Below are positions 16,035 through 23,441 of a stretch of 33,959 bases of DNA, piece by piece (the first letter of the stretch is position 1; each line of letters opens with the position of its first letter). The translations under genes and the position numbers were made by a program. The notes beneath the pieces are model-generated. The model did not search any database. It was not told where the DNA came from and saw only the letters and a program-made list of their open reading frames with translations. The stretch spans positions 1 to 33,959 of the forward strand of contig JAGQMN010000008.1 in the NCBI GenBank assembly GCA_020428645.1. Reading direction: 5' to 3'. Source of the stretch: Patescibacteria group bacterium (GTDB taxonomy: Bacteria; Patescibacteriota; Minisyncoccia; Phycocordibacterales; UBA1006).

Positions 16035-17000
16035 CTACATGATACCGATGATTTTGGCAATAAACACGAGATAGAAAAATAGCATCGCAGCTCCCTCCCA
16101 TGGGCGAATGCGATTATCGAACATCACAAAGATGGCAATAAATGTTGCGATAACCAAAAAAGGCAGTCCTACCCTAAAGGTAACAGGGTCAATGGCGAGT
16201 GGTCGTATAATTGCAGGAATACCGGCAATCAAGAGTACATTAAACGTATTTGATCCGAGTACATTTCCCACAGCCATTCCGTGATTACCTCGGCGAACCG
16301 CAGCAACTGATGTCAGAATTTCAGGCAGTGACGTTCCAAATGCAACGACCGTAATGGTGAGTGTTGATGAGGAAATATTGAGGAGTTCTGAGAGGGTAAG
16401 AATGCTGTCAATTAAATATTTTGCAGAGACCGAGAGGACTGCAATGCTTACCACGATAATGCCAATATATTTGAGAATGTGTTTTTTATTTTTGGTATGT
16501 TCATGACGTCCTTCAATGTCGGCCATTTCATCATGATCATCATCACCTGGTTCAGATTTGATATTATAAATAATGAAAATACCAAAGAACAGGAGTAGTG
16601 CAATACCTTCGACGAGTGAAATTGTTGTATCAAGGGCAAAGTATCCAAAAACTGCCATCGACATGAAAAAAAATGGCAAATCAACATCAATCAATGATGT
16701 ATTCATTCGTAGTCCTTTCTTCGCAACAATTCCAGCAATTCCTAGAATAAGAAGTGCATTGGCAATGTTTGAACCAATGATGTTGTCGGCAACGAATTCC
16801 GTTGTACCTGCGCTTACCGCAAAGAGTGAAGACACCAGTTCAGGGAGAGATGTTCCAATAGCTACGATGGTTGCCCCAACAATAAATGAACTCATACCCA
16901 GCACGAGTCCCATTTTCTCACTATATTCAGTAAAGTAATCCGCTGATTTAATGAGACCTAATAAACTTACAATAAAGATAATAATCCAAAGGGCGATCAT
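16035..17000 (-). CDS. Ca2+/cation:Na+ antiporter (CaCA family, YrbG type)
   Basis: 321 aa from ATG 17000 (MIALWIIIF); an ATG six codons upstream is less likely. About ten hydrophobic helices in two inverted halves. The alpha-repeat signatures are clear: GTSLPELVSSLFA with GSNIANALLILG in the first half and GTSLPEILTSVAA with GNVLGSNTFNVLLIAG in the second. The central cytoplasmic loop is acidic and His-rich (GDDDHDEMADIEGRHEH), as in CaCA regulatory loops. It would export calcium against sodium or protons. The upstream sequence overlaps the -35 of the tRNA-Lys promoter on the other strand, so the two units are divergent and closely packed. Confidence 0.93.
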   Translation of the reverse strand: MIALWIIIFIVSLLGLIKSADYFTEYSEKMGLVLGMSSFIVGATIVAIGTSLPELVSSLFAVSAGTTEFVADNIIGSNIANALLILGIAGIVAKKGLRMNTSLIDVDLPFFFMSMAVFGYFALDTTISLVEGIALLLFFGIFIIYNIKSEPGDDDHDEMADIEGRHEHTKNKKHILKYIGIIVVSIAVLSVSAKYLIDSILTLSELLNISSSTLTITVVAFGTSLPEILTSVAAVRRGNHGMAVGNVLGSNTFNVLLIAGIPAIIRPLAIDPVTFRVGLPFLVIATFIAIFVMFDNRIRPWEGAAMLFFYLVFIAKIIGIM

Positions 17001-17022
17001 ATGTTTACATAGTATCATATTA

Positions 17023-17051
17023 TTGACTTTCCAAATTCTTTTTCCTATAGT
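17023..17051 (+). promoter_or_regulatory. Promoter of tRNA-Lys
   Basis: TTGACT (17023-17028), 17-bp spacer, TATAGT (17046-17051). Start expected near 17058, ~32 nt before the mature tRNA. Confidence 0.75.
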
Positions 17052-17089
17052 GGTGGTGTCCTACGGTGCATTTTTATTTTGAAAGGTAC

Positions 17090-17162
17090 CCCCCTGTAGC
17101 TCAGTCGGTAGAGCAGCAGCCTTTTAAGCTGACGGTCGAAGGTTCGAGCCCTTCCGGGGGGA
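17090..17162 (+). tRNA. tRNA-Lys (anticodon TTT)
   Basis: Acceptor CCCCCTG (17090-17096) pairs with CGGGGGG (17155-17161). D-arm GCTC...GAGC, anticodon loop CTTTTAA with anticodon TTT, T-arm GAAGG-TTCGAGC-CCTTC, discriminator A. The 3' CCA is not encoded (next bases CAT), so it depends on a CCA-adding enzyme. Confidence 0.97.
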
Positions 17163-17170
17163 CATAAAAC

Positions 17171-17196
17171 AAAAAAACCGCATGTGCGGTTTTTTT
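17171..17196 (+). terminator. Terminator of tRNA-Lys
   Basis: AAAAAAACCGCA pairs with TGCGGTTTTTTT; strong stem with a T-run. Confidence 0.9.
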
Positions 17197-17198
17197 GT

Positions 17199-17204
17199 TA
17201 ATAT
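17199..17204 (+). promoter_or_regulatory. -10 element of the SpoU methylase gene, leaderless arrangement
   Basis: TAATAT followed by exactly 6 nt (ACAACT) and ATG 17211. Confidence 0.5.
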
Positions 17205-17210
17205 ACAACT

Positions 17211-17684
17211 ATGAAAAAATCTGCTTGGCTTCACAACATTCGTTCGGTATACAACGTTGGTTCGATTTTTCGAACTGCTGATGCAGTAGGTATTGATCAC
17301 ATCTATCTCTCTGGATACACGCCCTTACCTGTGGATCGGTTTGGTCGTAACCGATCAGACATGCACAAGATTGCCCTTGGTGCAGAACAATCATTGTCGT
17401 GGTCGCAATTGAAACATATTCCACAGGATATTATTGATTTACAACAGAGTGGTGCACAGCTCGTATGTGTTGAGCAGAACAATAGATCTGTTTTATATGA
17501 TGCATATACACCTGATACAACATGTACAGAAATAATTCTTGCGATGGGAGAAGAGGTTAACGGTTTTGAAGAAAATATTCTCGATATTGCCGATACCATC
17601 GTTGAAATCCCCATGCGCGGTGAGAAAGAATCCCTGAATGTTTCAGTTGCATTCGGTATTGTTGCATATCAAATGTTCAAATAA
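17211..17684 (+). CDS. SpoU/TrmH-family RNA 2'-O-methyltransferase
   Basis: 157 aa, the size of a minimal SPOUT methylase without an N-terminal RNA-binding extension, comparable with TrmL. Motif 1 NIRSVYNVGSIFRTADAVG contains the catalytic Asn and Arg. Motif 2 is ILAMGEEVNGF and motif 3 IPMRGEKESLNVSVAFGI, forming the trefoil knot that binds S-adenosylmethionine. The target could be a tRNA wobble ribose (TrmL) or an rRNA site; the sequence does not decide. It sits directly behind tRNA-Lys but has its own -10 and is not co-transcribed with it because a strong terminator intervenes. Confidence 0.93.
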   Translation: MKKSAWLHNIRSVYNVGSIFRTADAVGIDHIYLSGYTPLPVDRFGRNRSDMHKIALGAEQSLSWSQLKHIPQDIIDLQQSGAQLVCVEQNNRSVLYDAYTPDTTCTEIILAMGEEVNGFEENILDIADTIVEIPMRGEKESLNVSVAFGIVAYQMFK

Positions 17685-17712
17685 AAAAGCCTCTCGAAAG
17701 AAAGGCTTTTTG
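17684..17712. terminator. Terminator after the SpoU gene
   Basis: AAAAAAGCC and GGCTTTTT arms around a ~12-nt loop, between two convergent genes. Confidence 0.75.
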
Positions 17713-17735
17713 AGAACAGTGCGTTCCTTATAAAA

Positions 17736-19505
17736 TTATTCAGTAAAAGTTAATGTGTTAGATGCGGTTACAACCGTTCCAACACCATCGGTACCTTTTA
17801 CTGTAAGTGTCACCATATCGGTGGTTCCAGCTCCGCCCGAAGGTACAAATACTTCCGCACCGATGTAGATGCCATAGGTATTTGAACCATTCAGGATTTC
17901 TTCTTGATGAGGAAAGCCTGTAACAAACACTCCACCTTGGATAATACCAGCTAACCAGATTCCAGAGCCAGTTGAAGTTTCCTCCCAGCTGATTGAAATT
18001 GGTAGACTGTTGCCAATTTGAACGTTATCAATGTACCCGTTAGGATCCCATCCAACAGGAAGGGTATCTAACTGTAAATCAAACCGTTCAAACTGATCGT
18101 CGCCAGTTGAAGTAACTGTAAAGTCACCTACCTGCATGGTTGTTTGTCCACTCACCACGATACCTCCGTTTACGAGATTAAATTCGGCCGTGTAATTATT
18201 CGCAAGGGTCATAAAGCTCCCTGAGTCAACAATTTCACCATTGATACGGGCACTATATATTACTGTTTCCACCTGTTTATAACCGATAGTAGTAAATGAA
18301 TCTTGCACTTGCACGCTACCTGGAGACATTTCCACAAAGGTAGTTTCGGTGTTGGTTGAGCTTGAAAATTCAACCTCAACAGTAACCAGACTGTTTCCTT
18401 GGTTGGTATAAATCCAACCAACGGTACCACTATTTGAGGTAACGTTGGTCACGTTACCAAATGCAAATACCACTTGCCCTGGACTACTTGTTTGGAATTC
18501 AATAAATTCAAACGGTGTCTGTGCGTCATTCAAGAAAAACTCAACTAGATAATCGATACTCATGTTCAGGCCGTTAAGTACCTCTTCAATAGGATAATCA
18601 TCGGTATTATTAGGTAGATTCAAATTCTCCGAATTAGTTACTCCGTTACCGGTAACATCCATACGAACTGTACAATCAGTACAGTTGCGCGTTAATGTTC
18701 CAATTACCGTCGCACTATTGCTGGTAATATTGATCACACTCAACCCTTGGATACTGGCGGTATCATTTTGATTCACTTCAATAGTAAAATCAAAGATAAT
18801 CTGATCCTGTGGATCTCCGTTAATGTCTGGAAATCCATATATAGGATTACTTGGGTCAGTATTACGAATACGTACCCGATACTCACCGGTAAGGTTTGCT
18901 AGGTTATACGACCACTCTGTTAAGCCCTCTTCAAAAGGTAATAAGAGTGTCGTTTCCTCGCCAACAACGGTTGAGTTCCGAAACAAGGTAGCTGCGATTT
19001 GACCATCTAACAAGGAATTATTTTGATAGTTAATTCCCAAGTTGATCGTGGTCCCATCATAGCTATGTTCTAGATTTAATAGTTCAACGGTTTGGTTTCC
19101 AGGATCTCCGTTCCCCATGTCATCCTCATACTCCAAGACTATTTGCTTTTCAGCAGATGCTACAACAGTATTTCCATTGTATGCTTCAACAATAGCAATG
19201 ACCGTACTACCATCTGGTGCGTAATCTGGATGAACATTAACACTTGTACTAAACGTACCGTCAGAGTTAATGTCCAACTGTTTTTGGTCAAGAATATTGC
19301 CATTCACAGAAGATTCATAGAATACACCATCTGGACTACCGGTAACTTGACCTGAGAACGTTACTACTCGGGTGATTTTATCAAATGCCACCGTGAGCGT
19401 TATGTTTACAGGTTCGTCACTCGGTGTTCCGTCATCATCATCGTTATTACACGATGTGAACACTAGGACAAAAAAGGGCAGTAAAAGAAAAATTAATTTT
19501 TTCAT
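17736..19505 (-). CDS. Large Ig/FN3-like lipoprotein with an acidic export signal
   Basis: 589 aa. Signal peptide MKKLIFLLLPFFVLVFTSC with lipobox FTSC, then NNDDDDG directly after the lipidated Cys19. A cysteine followed by several Asp is the lipoprotein export signal (LES) that Bacteroidota use to send lipoproteins to the cell surface. The rest is beta-sandwich-like with FN3/Ig-style repeats (VTGSPDGVFYESSVNG, INITSNSATVIGTLTRN, VTNVTSNSGTVGWIY). No enzymatic motif. It has a TTGACT-17-TAAATT promoter and a leader of ~45 nt. The LES-like start and gene style suggest acquisition from, or convergence on, Bacteroidota; a monoderm-like CPR cell has no outer membrane for LES sorting. Probably a surface-exposed binding protein. 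Confidence 0.75.
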   Translation of the reverse strand: MKKLIFLLLPFFVLVFTSCNNDDDDGTPSDEPVNITLTVAFDKITRVVTFSGQVTGSPDGVFYESSVNGNILDQKQLDINSDGTFSTSVNVHPDYAPDGSTVIAIVEAYNGNTVVASAEKQIVLEYEDDMGNGDPGNQTVELLNLEHSYDGTTINLGINYQNNSLLDGQIAATLFRNSTVVGEETTLLLPFEEGLTEWSYNLANLTGEYRVRIRNTDPSNPIYGFPDINGDPQDQIIFDFTIEVNQNDTASIQGLSVINITSNSATVIGTLTRNCTDCTVRMDVTGNGVTNSENLNLPNNTDDYPIEEVLNGLNMSIDYLVEFFLNDAQTPFEFIEFQTSSPGQVVFAFGNVTNVTSNSGTVGWIYTNQGNSLVTVEVEFSSSTNTETTFVEMSPGSVQVQDSFTTIGYKQVETVIYSARINGEIVDSGSFMTLANNYTAEFNLVNGGIVVSGQTTMQVGDFTVTSTGDDQFERFDLQLDTLPVGWDPNGYIDNVQIGNSLPISISWEETSTGSGIWLAGIIQGGVFVTGFPHQEEILNGSNTYGIYIGAEVFVPSGGAGTTDMVTLTVKGTDGVGTVVTASNTLTFTE

Positions 19506-19553
19506 GGTTTTTATGGGTTTTTAAAGGTTCTACTTTGTTTACATTTTGCATTT

Positions 19554-19582
19554 AATTTAACAAAATATTGACAATAAGTCAA
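19554..19582 (-). promoter_or_regulatory. Promoter of the LES-like lipoprotein gene
   Basis: On the minus strand TTGACT (19582-19577), 17-bp spacer, TAAATT (19559-19554). The -35 lies in a perfect inverted repeat ATATTGAC-5-GTCAATAT (19565-19585), a candidate operator. Confidence 0.7.
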
Positions 19583-19599
19583 TATACATGGCTCAATCA

Positions 19600-19626
19600 A
19601 AAACGAGCTTGTGGATAGCTCGTTTT
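19600..19626 (-). terminator. Terminator of ruvA
   Basis: AAAACGAGCT pairs perfectly with AGCTCGTTTT over a 7-nt loop; on the minus strand it is followed by a T-run just after the ruvA stop codon. Confidence 0.85.
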
Positions 19627-19638
19627 CCTGAAAAATCC

Positions 19639-20208
19639 TTAGTGTATATGGTTCAATGCTGATTTAATACGATCGTTTGTTTCCGTGATACTATCGTCAA
19701 CCTTTTCGAGCGCCTGGTATGCCTGGGCAGGTGAGTAGCCGAGCGCAACCAAGGCATCAACAACATCAGCATCACCACTGTGGACGAGTCGTTCTGTTTC
19801 TCCTGCATAGTCTTTGAGTTTGTCTTTCAACTCAACGCACATACGTTCAGCAGTCTTTTTCCCAATACCTGGTACCGAGGTGAGAAACGCAATGTTCTGC
19901 CCAACGATCGCCTGGTACAGGGTGTCGGTAGAGGCAAGTCCAATAATTCCTAATGCTGACTTTGGTCCAATACCTGATACCTCGATCAATTTTTTGAAAA
20001 AGTAGAGTTCGTTTTTGGTTTCAAATCCATACAGTTCAAATGAGGTTTCGCGTACAACCGTGTGAATCCACAACGATATCGTTTCCTGCATGAGCGTCCA
20101 GTTGAGGGTTGGTTCAGTTAGTTCAATGTGGTAACCAACGTCGCGAACATCGAGCACGAGCCCGCCATCAAGTTCGTATAAGGGTTTTCCAGTAAGATAG
20201 GAGATCAT
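19639..20208 (-). CDS. ruvA: Holliday junction DNA helicase subunit RuvA
   Basis: 189 aa, close to the usual ~200. RuvA tetramers bind four-way junctions and dock RuvB (encoded at 875-1840). The N-terminal OB fold (MISYLTGKPLYELDGGLVLDVRDVGYHIEL) is followed by the two helix-hairpin-helix motifs, LIEVSGIGPKSALGII and LTSVPGIGKKTAERMCVELKDKL. The C-terminal RuvB-binding three-helix domain (DVVDALVALGYSPAQAYQALEKV) is intact after a short acidic linker. ATG 20208 lies 6 nt downstream of TACAAT, again a leaderless arrangement. The gene stands alone, not next to ruvB or ruvC. Confidence 0.97.
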   Translation of the reverse strand: MISYLTGKPLYELDGGLVLDVRDVGYHIELTEPTLNWTLMQETISLWIHTVVRETSFELYGFETKNELYFFKKLIEVSGIGPKSALGIIGLASTDTLYQAIVGQNIAFLTSVPGIGKKTAERMCVELKDKLKDYAGETERLVHSGDADVVDALVALGYSPAQAYQALEKVDDSITETNDRIKSALNHIH

Positions 20209-20214
20209 GGTTAT

Positions 20215-20220
20215 ATTGTA
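20215..20220 (-). promoter_or_regulatory. -10 element of ruvA, leaderless arrangement
   Basis: TACAAT on the minus strand, exactly 6 nt (ATAACC) before the ruvA ATG. Confidence 0.65.
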
Positions 20221-20228
20221 TCATGTTA

Positions 20229-20259
20229 AAAAGTGAGCGTTGGGAAGACACTCACTTTT
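20229..20259 (-). terminator. Terminator of the 47-aa ORF
   Basis: AAAAGTGAG and CTCACTTTT form a perfect 9-bp stem overlapping the small ORF's stop codon, just upstream of the ruvA promoter. Confidence 0.7.
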
Positions 20260-20401
20260 AACGTTCGTTTTGGATTCCTTCAATTCTATCTTTTTCTTGT
20301 TCTGGTGTACGCATAATTCCATCAGGACCTTGAATTAGGCTATTCACAGTCTCTTGTGCTGATTGTTTGTCTTCTTGACTTGGTATTTTAAATTCTTCCA
20401 T
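20258..20401 (-). CDS. 47-aa hydrophilic small protein, unknown function
   Basis: Runs MEEFKIPSQEDKQSAQ ... GPDGIMRTPEQEKDRIEGIQNER then TAA. It is strongly charged, rich in Gln and Glu, and predicted helical with no hydrophobic segment. A dedicated intrinsic terminator overlaps its stop codon, and it begins in a ~70-nt divergent gap shared with the ClpP-like gene; both points support a real gene. It is too short for confident homology by eye. Possible roles include a small regulator or partner of the divergent ClpP-like protein, which is inference from position only. Confidence 0.5.
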   Translation of the reverse strand: MEEFKIPSQEDKQSAQETVNSLIQGPDGIMRTPEQEKDRIEGIQNER

Positions 20402-20471
20402 TGCTATAGTGGTTACTTGACTTAATTTATAATGATGTTATTGTACACCAGAAACTCTAAATAGTCAAACT

Positions 20472-20942
20472 ATGTTATTCACAATCGAAGATACATTTGA
20501 CCTTGTCTTACTGGGCGAGATTATAAAAGGTGATTTTAAAAAGCTCATTCAAATGTTTCCATCTGTACGCGATAAACATATATTTTTTTGTAGTAATGGT
20601 GGGCGTTTAGTAGAAGCCTCTAAAATACACCAATATCTTTATGGAAAGAATATTTCTATAACTGCAGGTGAAAAGATAGATTCTTCTGCGATGATTATCT
20701 TTCTTGCTCCAGATGTGAATGACCGTTATGCAAAAAAATATACGCAATTTACTTTTCATAATCCAATTTTTGAGAATGGAACAACCGCAGAACAACAAGA
20801 ACAGAGAAATAACTTTGCTACCCTTGTTGCACATAAGACAAATCTTTCTATAGAGGGAGTATTTGAACTTATGAACAATGAAGTTGTATTGAATTCAGAT
20901 GAAGCCCTTAGTTATGGAATTATTAGTAAAATCATTGAATAA
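20472..20942 (+). CDS. ClpP-like serine protease-fold protein
   Basis: 156 aa, shorter than ClpP (~195) and without its N-terminal loops. The crotonase/ClpP fold is indicated by FFCSNGGRLVEASKIHQYL (ClpP has an SPGG motif here), then ITAGEKIDSSAMIIFLA where Ser71 takes the nucleophile position, FTFHNP with His96 as catalytic His, and NNEVVLNSDEALSYGIISKII matching the ClpP RDxFMSAEEALEYGLID end. At the catalytic Asp position it has Glu137, so activity is uncertain. It may be a stress protease or a pseudo-enzyme. A -10-like AATAGT lies 6 nt before the ATG, and TATAAT sits further upstream at 20428. The AT content is higher than in neighbours. Confidence 0.75.
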   Translation: MLFTIEDTFDLVLLGEIIKGDFKKLIQMFPSVRDKHIFFCSNGGRLVEASKIHQYLYGKNISITAGEKIDSSAMIIFLAPDVNDRYAKKYTQFTFHNPIFENGTTAEQQEQRNNFATLVAHKTNLSIEGVFELMNNEVVLNSDEALSYGIISKIIE

Positions 20943-20970
20943 AAAAGCCGACACCGTGTCGGCTTTTTTT
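20941..20970 (+). terminator. Terminator of the ClpP-like gene
   Basis: AAAAAAGCCGACAC pairs with GTGTCGGCTTTTTT; very strong stem with a T-run. Confidence 0.92.
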
Positions 20971-20978
20971 ACTCATGA

Positions 20979-20984
20979 TAAAAT
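20979..20984 (+). promoter_or_regulatory. -10 element of the RluA-family gene, leaderless arrangement
   Basis: TAAAAT followed by exactly 6 nt (TTAATT) and ATG 20991. Confidence 0.6.
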
Positions 20985-20990
20985 TTAATT

Positions 20991-21755
20991 ATGAACATCG
21001 ACATTCTCTTTGAAAATGATCACCTCCTCGTCATCAACAAACCTGCTGGGCTGGTAGTGCATAGTGACGGAAAAACTGATGAGCCAACAGTGGTTGATTG
21101 GATTTTGAATCACTATCCTGATATTAACGGGGTGGGTGAGAACATGCACATTCAACACAAAGGCAAGCAAATTGAACTCAATCGTCCCGGCATCGTGCAT
21201 CGCATCGACCGGGATACCTCAGGATGTCTCGTTATTGCAAAAACACAAGAGTCATTTGAACACCTCAAACAGTTGTTTAAAGATAGAGAGGTAGATAAAA
21301 CGTACGTTGCGCTCGTGTACGGAAATATTCGTGAAGAGGAAGGCACCATTCATCAACTGATTGGCCGTCATCCCAAAGATTTTCGCATGTGGGTAGCGGG
21401 TGAGCATGGTCGCGGGACACTTCGTGATGCGATTACAGACTATCGTGTTCTTGGACGATACATCGACACCTCAACCAAAGACAAACAGGGTCAGTATGAC
21501 CGATACACCTACGTTGCCTGTACACCACACACTGGACGGACTCACCAAATTCGCGTTCACTTGAAATATATGCAACATCCTATTGTCGCGGATAGTTTGT
21601 ATGCTGGTAGGCGCACACACACTCTCGGCCTTACACGCATGGCGCTCCATGCACAGTCGATTCATGTTATTGATTTTGGTGGAGAGTTCATTCACGTCGA
21701 GGCACCACTACCTGATGATATACAGACAGCTATTAATTCTTTATCTCTTGCATGA
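20991..21755 (+). CDS. RluA-family pseudouridine synthase
   Basis: 254 aa. It isomerises uridine to pseudouridine in rRNA or tRNA. The catalytic motif HRIDRDTSG holds the essential Asp73. Flanking family blocks are VINKPAGLVVHSD, KTYVALVYG, and HTGRTHQIRVHL near the C-terminus. There is no N-terminal S4 RNA-binding domain, unlike RluC/RluD, so it is closer to the RluA/TruC type; the exact target cannot be read from sequence. It ends in TGA. The next gene starts 19 nt downstream behind its own -10. Confidence 0.95.
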   Translation: MNIDILFENDHLLVINKPAGLVVHSDGKTDEPTVVDWILNHYPDINGVGENMHIQHKGKQIELNRPGIVHRIDRDTSGCLVIAKTQESFEHLKQLFKDREVDKTYVALVYGNIREEEGTIHQLIGRHPKDFRMWVAGEHGRGTLRDAITDYRVLGRYIDTSTKDKQGQYDRYTYVACTPHTGRTHQIRVHLKYMQHPIVADSLYAGRRTHTLGLTRMALHAQSIHVIDFGGEFIHVEAPLPDDIQTAINSLSLA

Positions 21756-21762
21756 GACACCG

Positions 21763-21768
21763 TATAAT
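21763..21768 (+). promoter_or_regulatory. -10 element of the DUF3592 gene, leaderless arrangement
   Basis: Consensus TATAAT followed by exactly 6 nt (GAATCT) and ATG 21775. Confidence 0.7.
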
Positions 21769-21774
21769 GAATCT

Positions 21775-22461
21775 ATGAAACAACGCATTAAAAAAACTGC
21801 TCTTTTCATGCTCGTGTTTGGGTTACTTATAACCAGTATTAGTGGATATTTTACATTTAAACAGTATGAACTTATCCAGCATGGGCAACGTGTTAGCGGT
21901 ACGGTAACTCGTATCATCAGCGTTCAAGGGGATGACGGTACGACCTACAAACCCGAAGTTACCTATACGATTGGTGGTCAAACAAAAACGTATACCCCTT
22001 CCTACAGTAGTAGCATCACGACACGTGAGGTGGGCGATAGGGTTGTTCTCTATGTATATGGGAACCGTGCTACCTTTGGTGGTTTTCATGCAGGATGGAT
22101 TGGATTGACCGTGGCTCTTGGACTTGGGCTCATCTTTGCTCTTGGTGGTCTTGTATGGATGTTACGTCACCTCAAACGATACGACACGTACGCACGATTG
22201 AAACGGTATGGACGAAAGATCACAGCTCGGTTCGTTCGCAAGGATGTAACGAGTTATAAACTCAATGATCAGGCAGGATCGATTATCTATGTTCAAGAAG
22301 ATGGTGGTGAACGCATCTTTCAAACCCATCCTATTTTTAGTGACTTTTCAATAAAATGGCTCGAAGAACACGTCTTTGACGTGTACATTGATCCAGCAAA
22401 CCCAGAAGAGTACTACATCGACATTGAAAAACACTTTGGTGAACCATCACCTCATTATTAA
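21775..22461 (+). CDS. DUF3592-type membrane protein
   Basis: 228 aa from ATG 21775; the frame is open further upstream to 21583 but that overlaps the pseudouridine synthase gene. Helix 1 (KTALFMLVFGLLITSISGYFTF), a ~75-residue beta-rich domain with GTVTRI and YTPSYSSSITTREVGDRVVLYV, helix 2 (GWIGLTVALGLGLIFALGGLVWML), then a second beta domain of ~95 residues (GRKITARFV ... FDVYIDPANPEEYYID). The V-x-Y-x-P-x-N-P-x-x-Y pattern is typical of DUF3592 proteins, whose function is unknown. It converges with a CBU_0592-like gene over a weak terminator. Confidence 0.8.
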   Translation: MKQRIKKTALFMLVFGLLITSISGYFTFKQYELIQHGQRVSGTVTRIISVQGDDGTTYKPEVTYTIGGQTKTYTPSYSSSITTREVGDRVVLYVYGNRATFGGFHAGWIGLTVALGLGLIFALGGLVWMLRHLKRYDTYARLKRYGRKITARFVRKDVTSYKLNDQAGSIIYVQEDGGERIFQTHPIFSDFSIKWLEEHVFDVYIDPANPEEYYIDIEKHFGEPSPHY

Positions 22462-22483
22462 AAAATCACGCGATGTGGTTTTT
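22461..22483. terminator. Weak bidirectional terminator
   Basis: AAAAATCAC and GTGGTTTTT arms with one wobble, between convergent genes. Confidence 0.55.
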
Positions 22484-22736
22484 ATAAGAAAAAATATTTT
22501 ATCAGACTGACAATACCGATACCCATCCAAAAAATTTCAAGAACGAGGTTTGACCAGTTGCGGTCAGCGTACACACGGATACCTAAAAAGAGCGCGGCAA
22601 TTAAATTCATACACGCGTAGGGTACCCCAGTTGAATCAATGTATCCCCATGCATTGAGTCCGTATGCGAGAAAGAGCAGTATGGTACCTAACCATCCAAT
22701 CGTAATAATAAGGCGAGAACGTTGTCGTATCATCAT
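22482..22736 (-). CDS. CBU_0592-like small membrane protein
   Basis: 84 aa from ATG 22736 (MMIRQRSRLI); the longer frame to 22811 overlaps the rplS start and is rejected. Three hydrophobic segments (IITIGWLGTILLFLAYGLNAWG, YACMNLIAALFLGIRVYA, LVLEIFWMGIGIVSLIKYFFL). The pattern WLGxxLLxxAY ... NLxxAxxL ... VLExxWxxI matches the CBU_0592 family of small bacterial membrane proteins, whose role is unknown. TACTAT (22743-22748) ends 6 nt before the ATG on the minus strand, the same leaderless geometry as other genes. It diverges from rplS with only 64 nt between the start codons. Confidence 0.7.
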   Translation of the reverse strand: MMIRQRSRLIITIGWLGTILLFLAYGLNAWGYIDSTGVPYACMNLIAALFLGIRVYADRNWSNLVLEIFWMGIGIVSLIKYFFL

Positions 22737-22742
22737 GCGTTC

Positions 22743-22748
22743 ATAGTA
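22743..22748 (-). promoter_or_regulatory. -10 element of the CBU_0592-like gene, leaderless arrangement
   Basis: TACTAT on the minus strand followed by exactly 6 nt (GAACGC) and ATG 22736. Confidence 0.5.
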
Positions 22749-22800
22749 ACATATCTCAAGAGTTGATATTTGAACAGACTGTGATAATGTGGACACCGTT

Positions 22801-23394
22801 ATGAGTAACATTCAAGAACAATTCCTTCCAGAATCAGTTCGAAATCGTAAAGATCTCGACATCCGCGCGGGAGACACCGTGCGCGTTAACGTAAAGATTC
22901 AGGAGAAGGGTAAAACTCGAATTCAAGCATTTGAAGGGCTCGTTCTCGCTCGCAAACACGGCGCCGAGAACGGAGGGACCTTTACGGTCCGCAAGGTATC
23001 AAACGGTATTGGGGTAGAACGTATCTTCCCATTGTATTCACCGGCAATCGATTCTATTGAAATTCTACGTCGGGCAAAGGTACGACAATCAAAGTTGTAC
23101 TTCCTCCGAGACGTGGTTTCAAAGACACTTCGCTACAAGCTTCGCCGTATTACCGATATGGGTACGGGAACCGCCGACCTTCCAGAATGGGATTCAGGGG
23201 AACCTGAGGTAGCAGCAGAAGATATGATGGATGAGGAAGTTATTGAAGAAACACAGAAAACACCATCTACCAAAGATGGGACGCCAGTATCAGAAGAAGT
23301 AGCAACTGACACGGCACCAGAATCGGAAATCAAAGAGGAAGAAACATCGGAAGAAGTAGTTGAAGAAGATTCTTCAGAGGAAAAAGAAGCCTAA
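22801..23394 (+). CDS. rplS: Ribosomal protein L19 with a long acidic C-terminal tail
   Basis: 197 aa from ATG 22801; bacterial L19 is usually ~115-130. L19 sits at the interface of the large and small subunits. The first ~115 residues are a complete L19 ([69 protein letters not shown]). The remaining ~70 are almost entirely acidic and Ser/Thr-rich ([15 protein letters not shown] ... SSEEKEA), likely disordered. A GATAAT -10 (22783-22788) lies 12 nt before the ATG, leaving at most a ~6-nt leader; an in-frame GTG at 22789 would fall inside the promoter. rplS stands alone, without trmD or rimM beside it. Confidence 0.97.
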   Translation: MSNIQEQFLPESVRNRKDLDIRAGDTVRVNVKIQEKGKTRIQAFEGLVLARKHGAENGGTFTVRKVSNGIGVERIFPLYSPAIDSIEILRRAKVRQSKLYFLRDVVSKTLRYKLRRITDMGTGTADLPEWDSGEPEVAAEDMMDEEVIEETQKTPSTKDGTPVSEEVATDTAPESEIKEEETSEEVVEEDSSEEKEA

Positions 23395-23409
23395 GTATAG
23401 GTTTTTTTT
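23388..23409 (+). terminator. Short terminator after rplS
   Basis: CCTA/TAGG stem followed by eight T residues; weak stem but good T-run. Confidence 0.5.
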
Positions 23410-23441
23410 ATTGGTGTGACTCGTGGTACACTGTACGTGTT

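Noticed and set aside
19565-19585. Terminator for the plus strand in the inverted repeat ATATTGAC/GTCAATAT
   Set aside because: It has no T-run and coincides with the -35 of the minus-strand promoter, so it is better read as a promoter/operator dyad.
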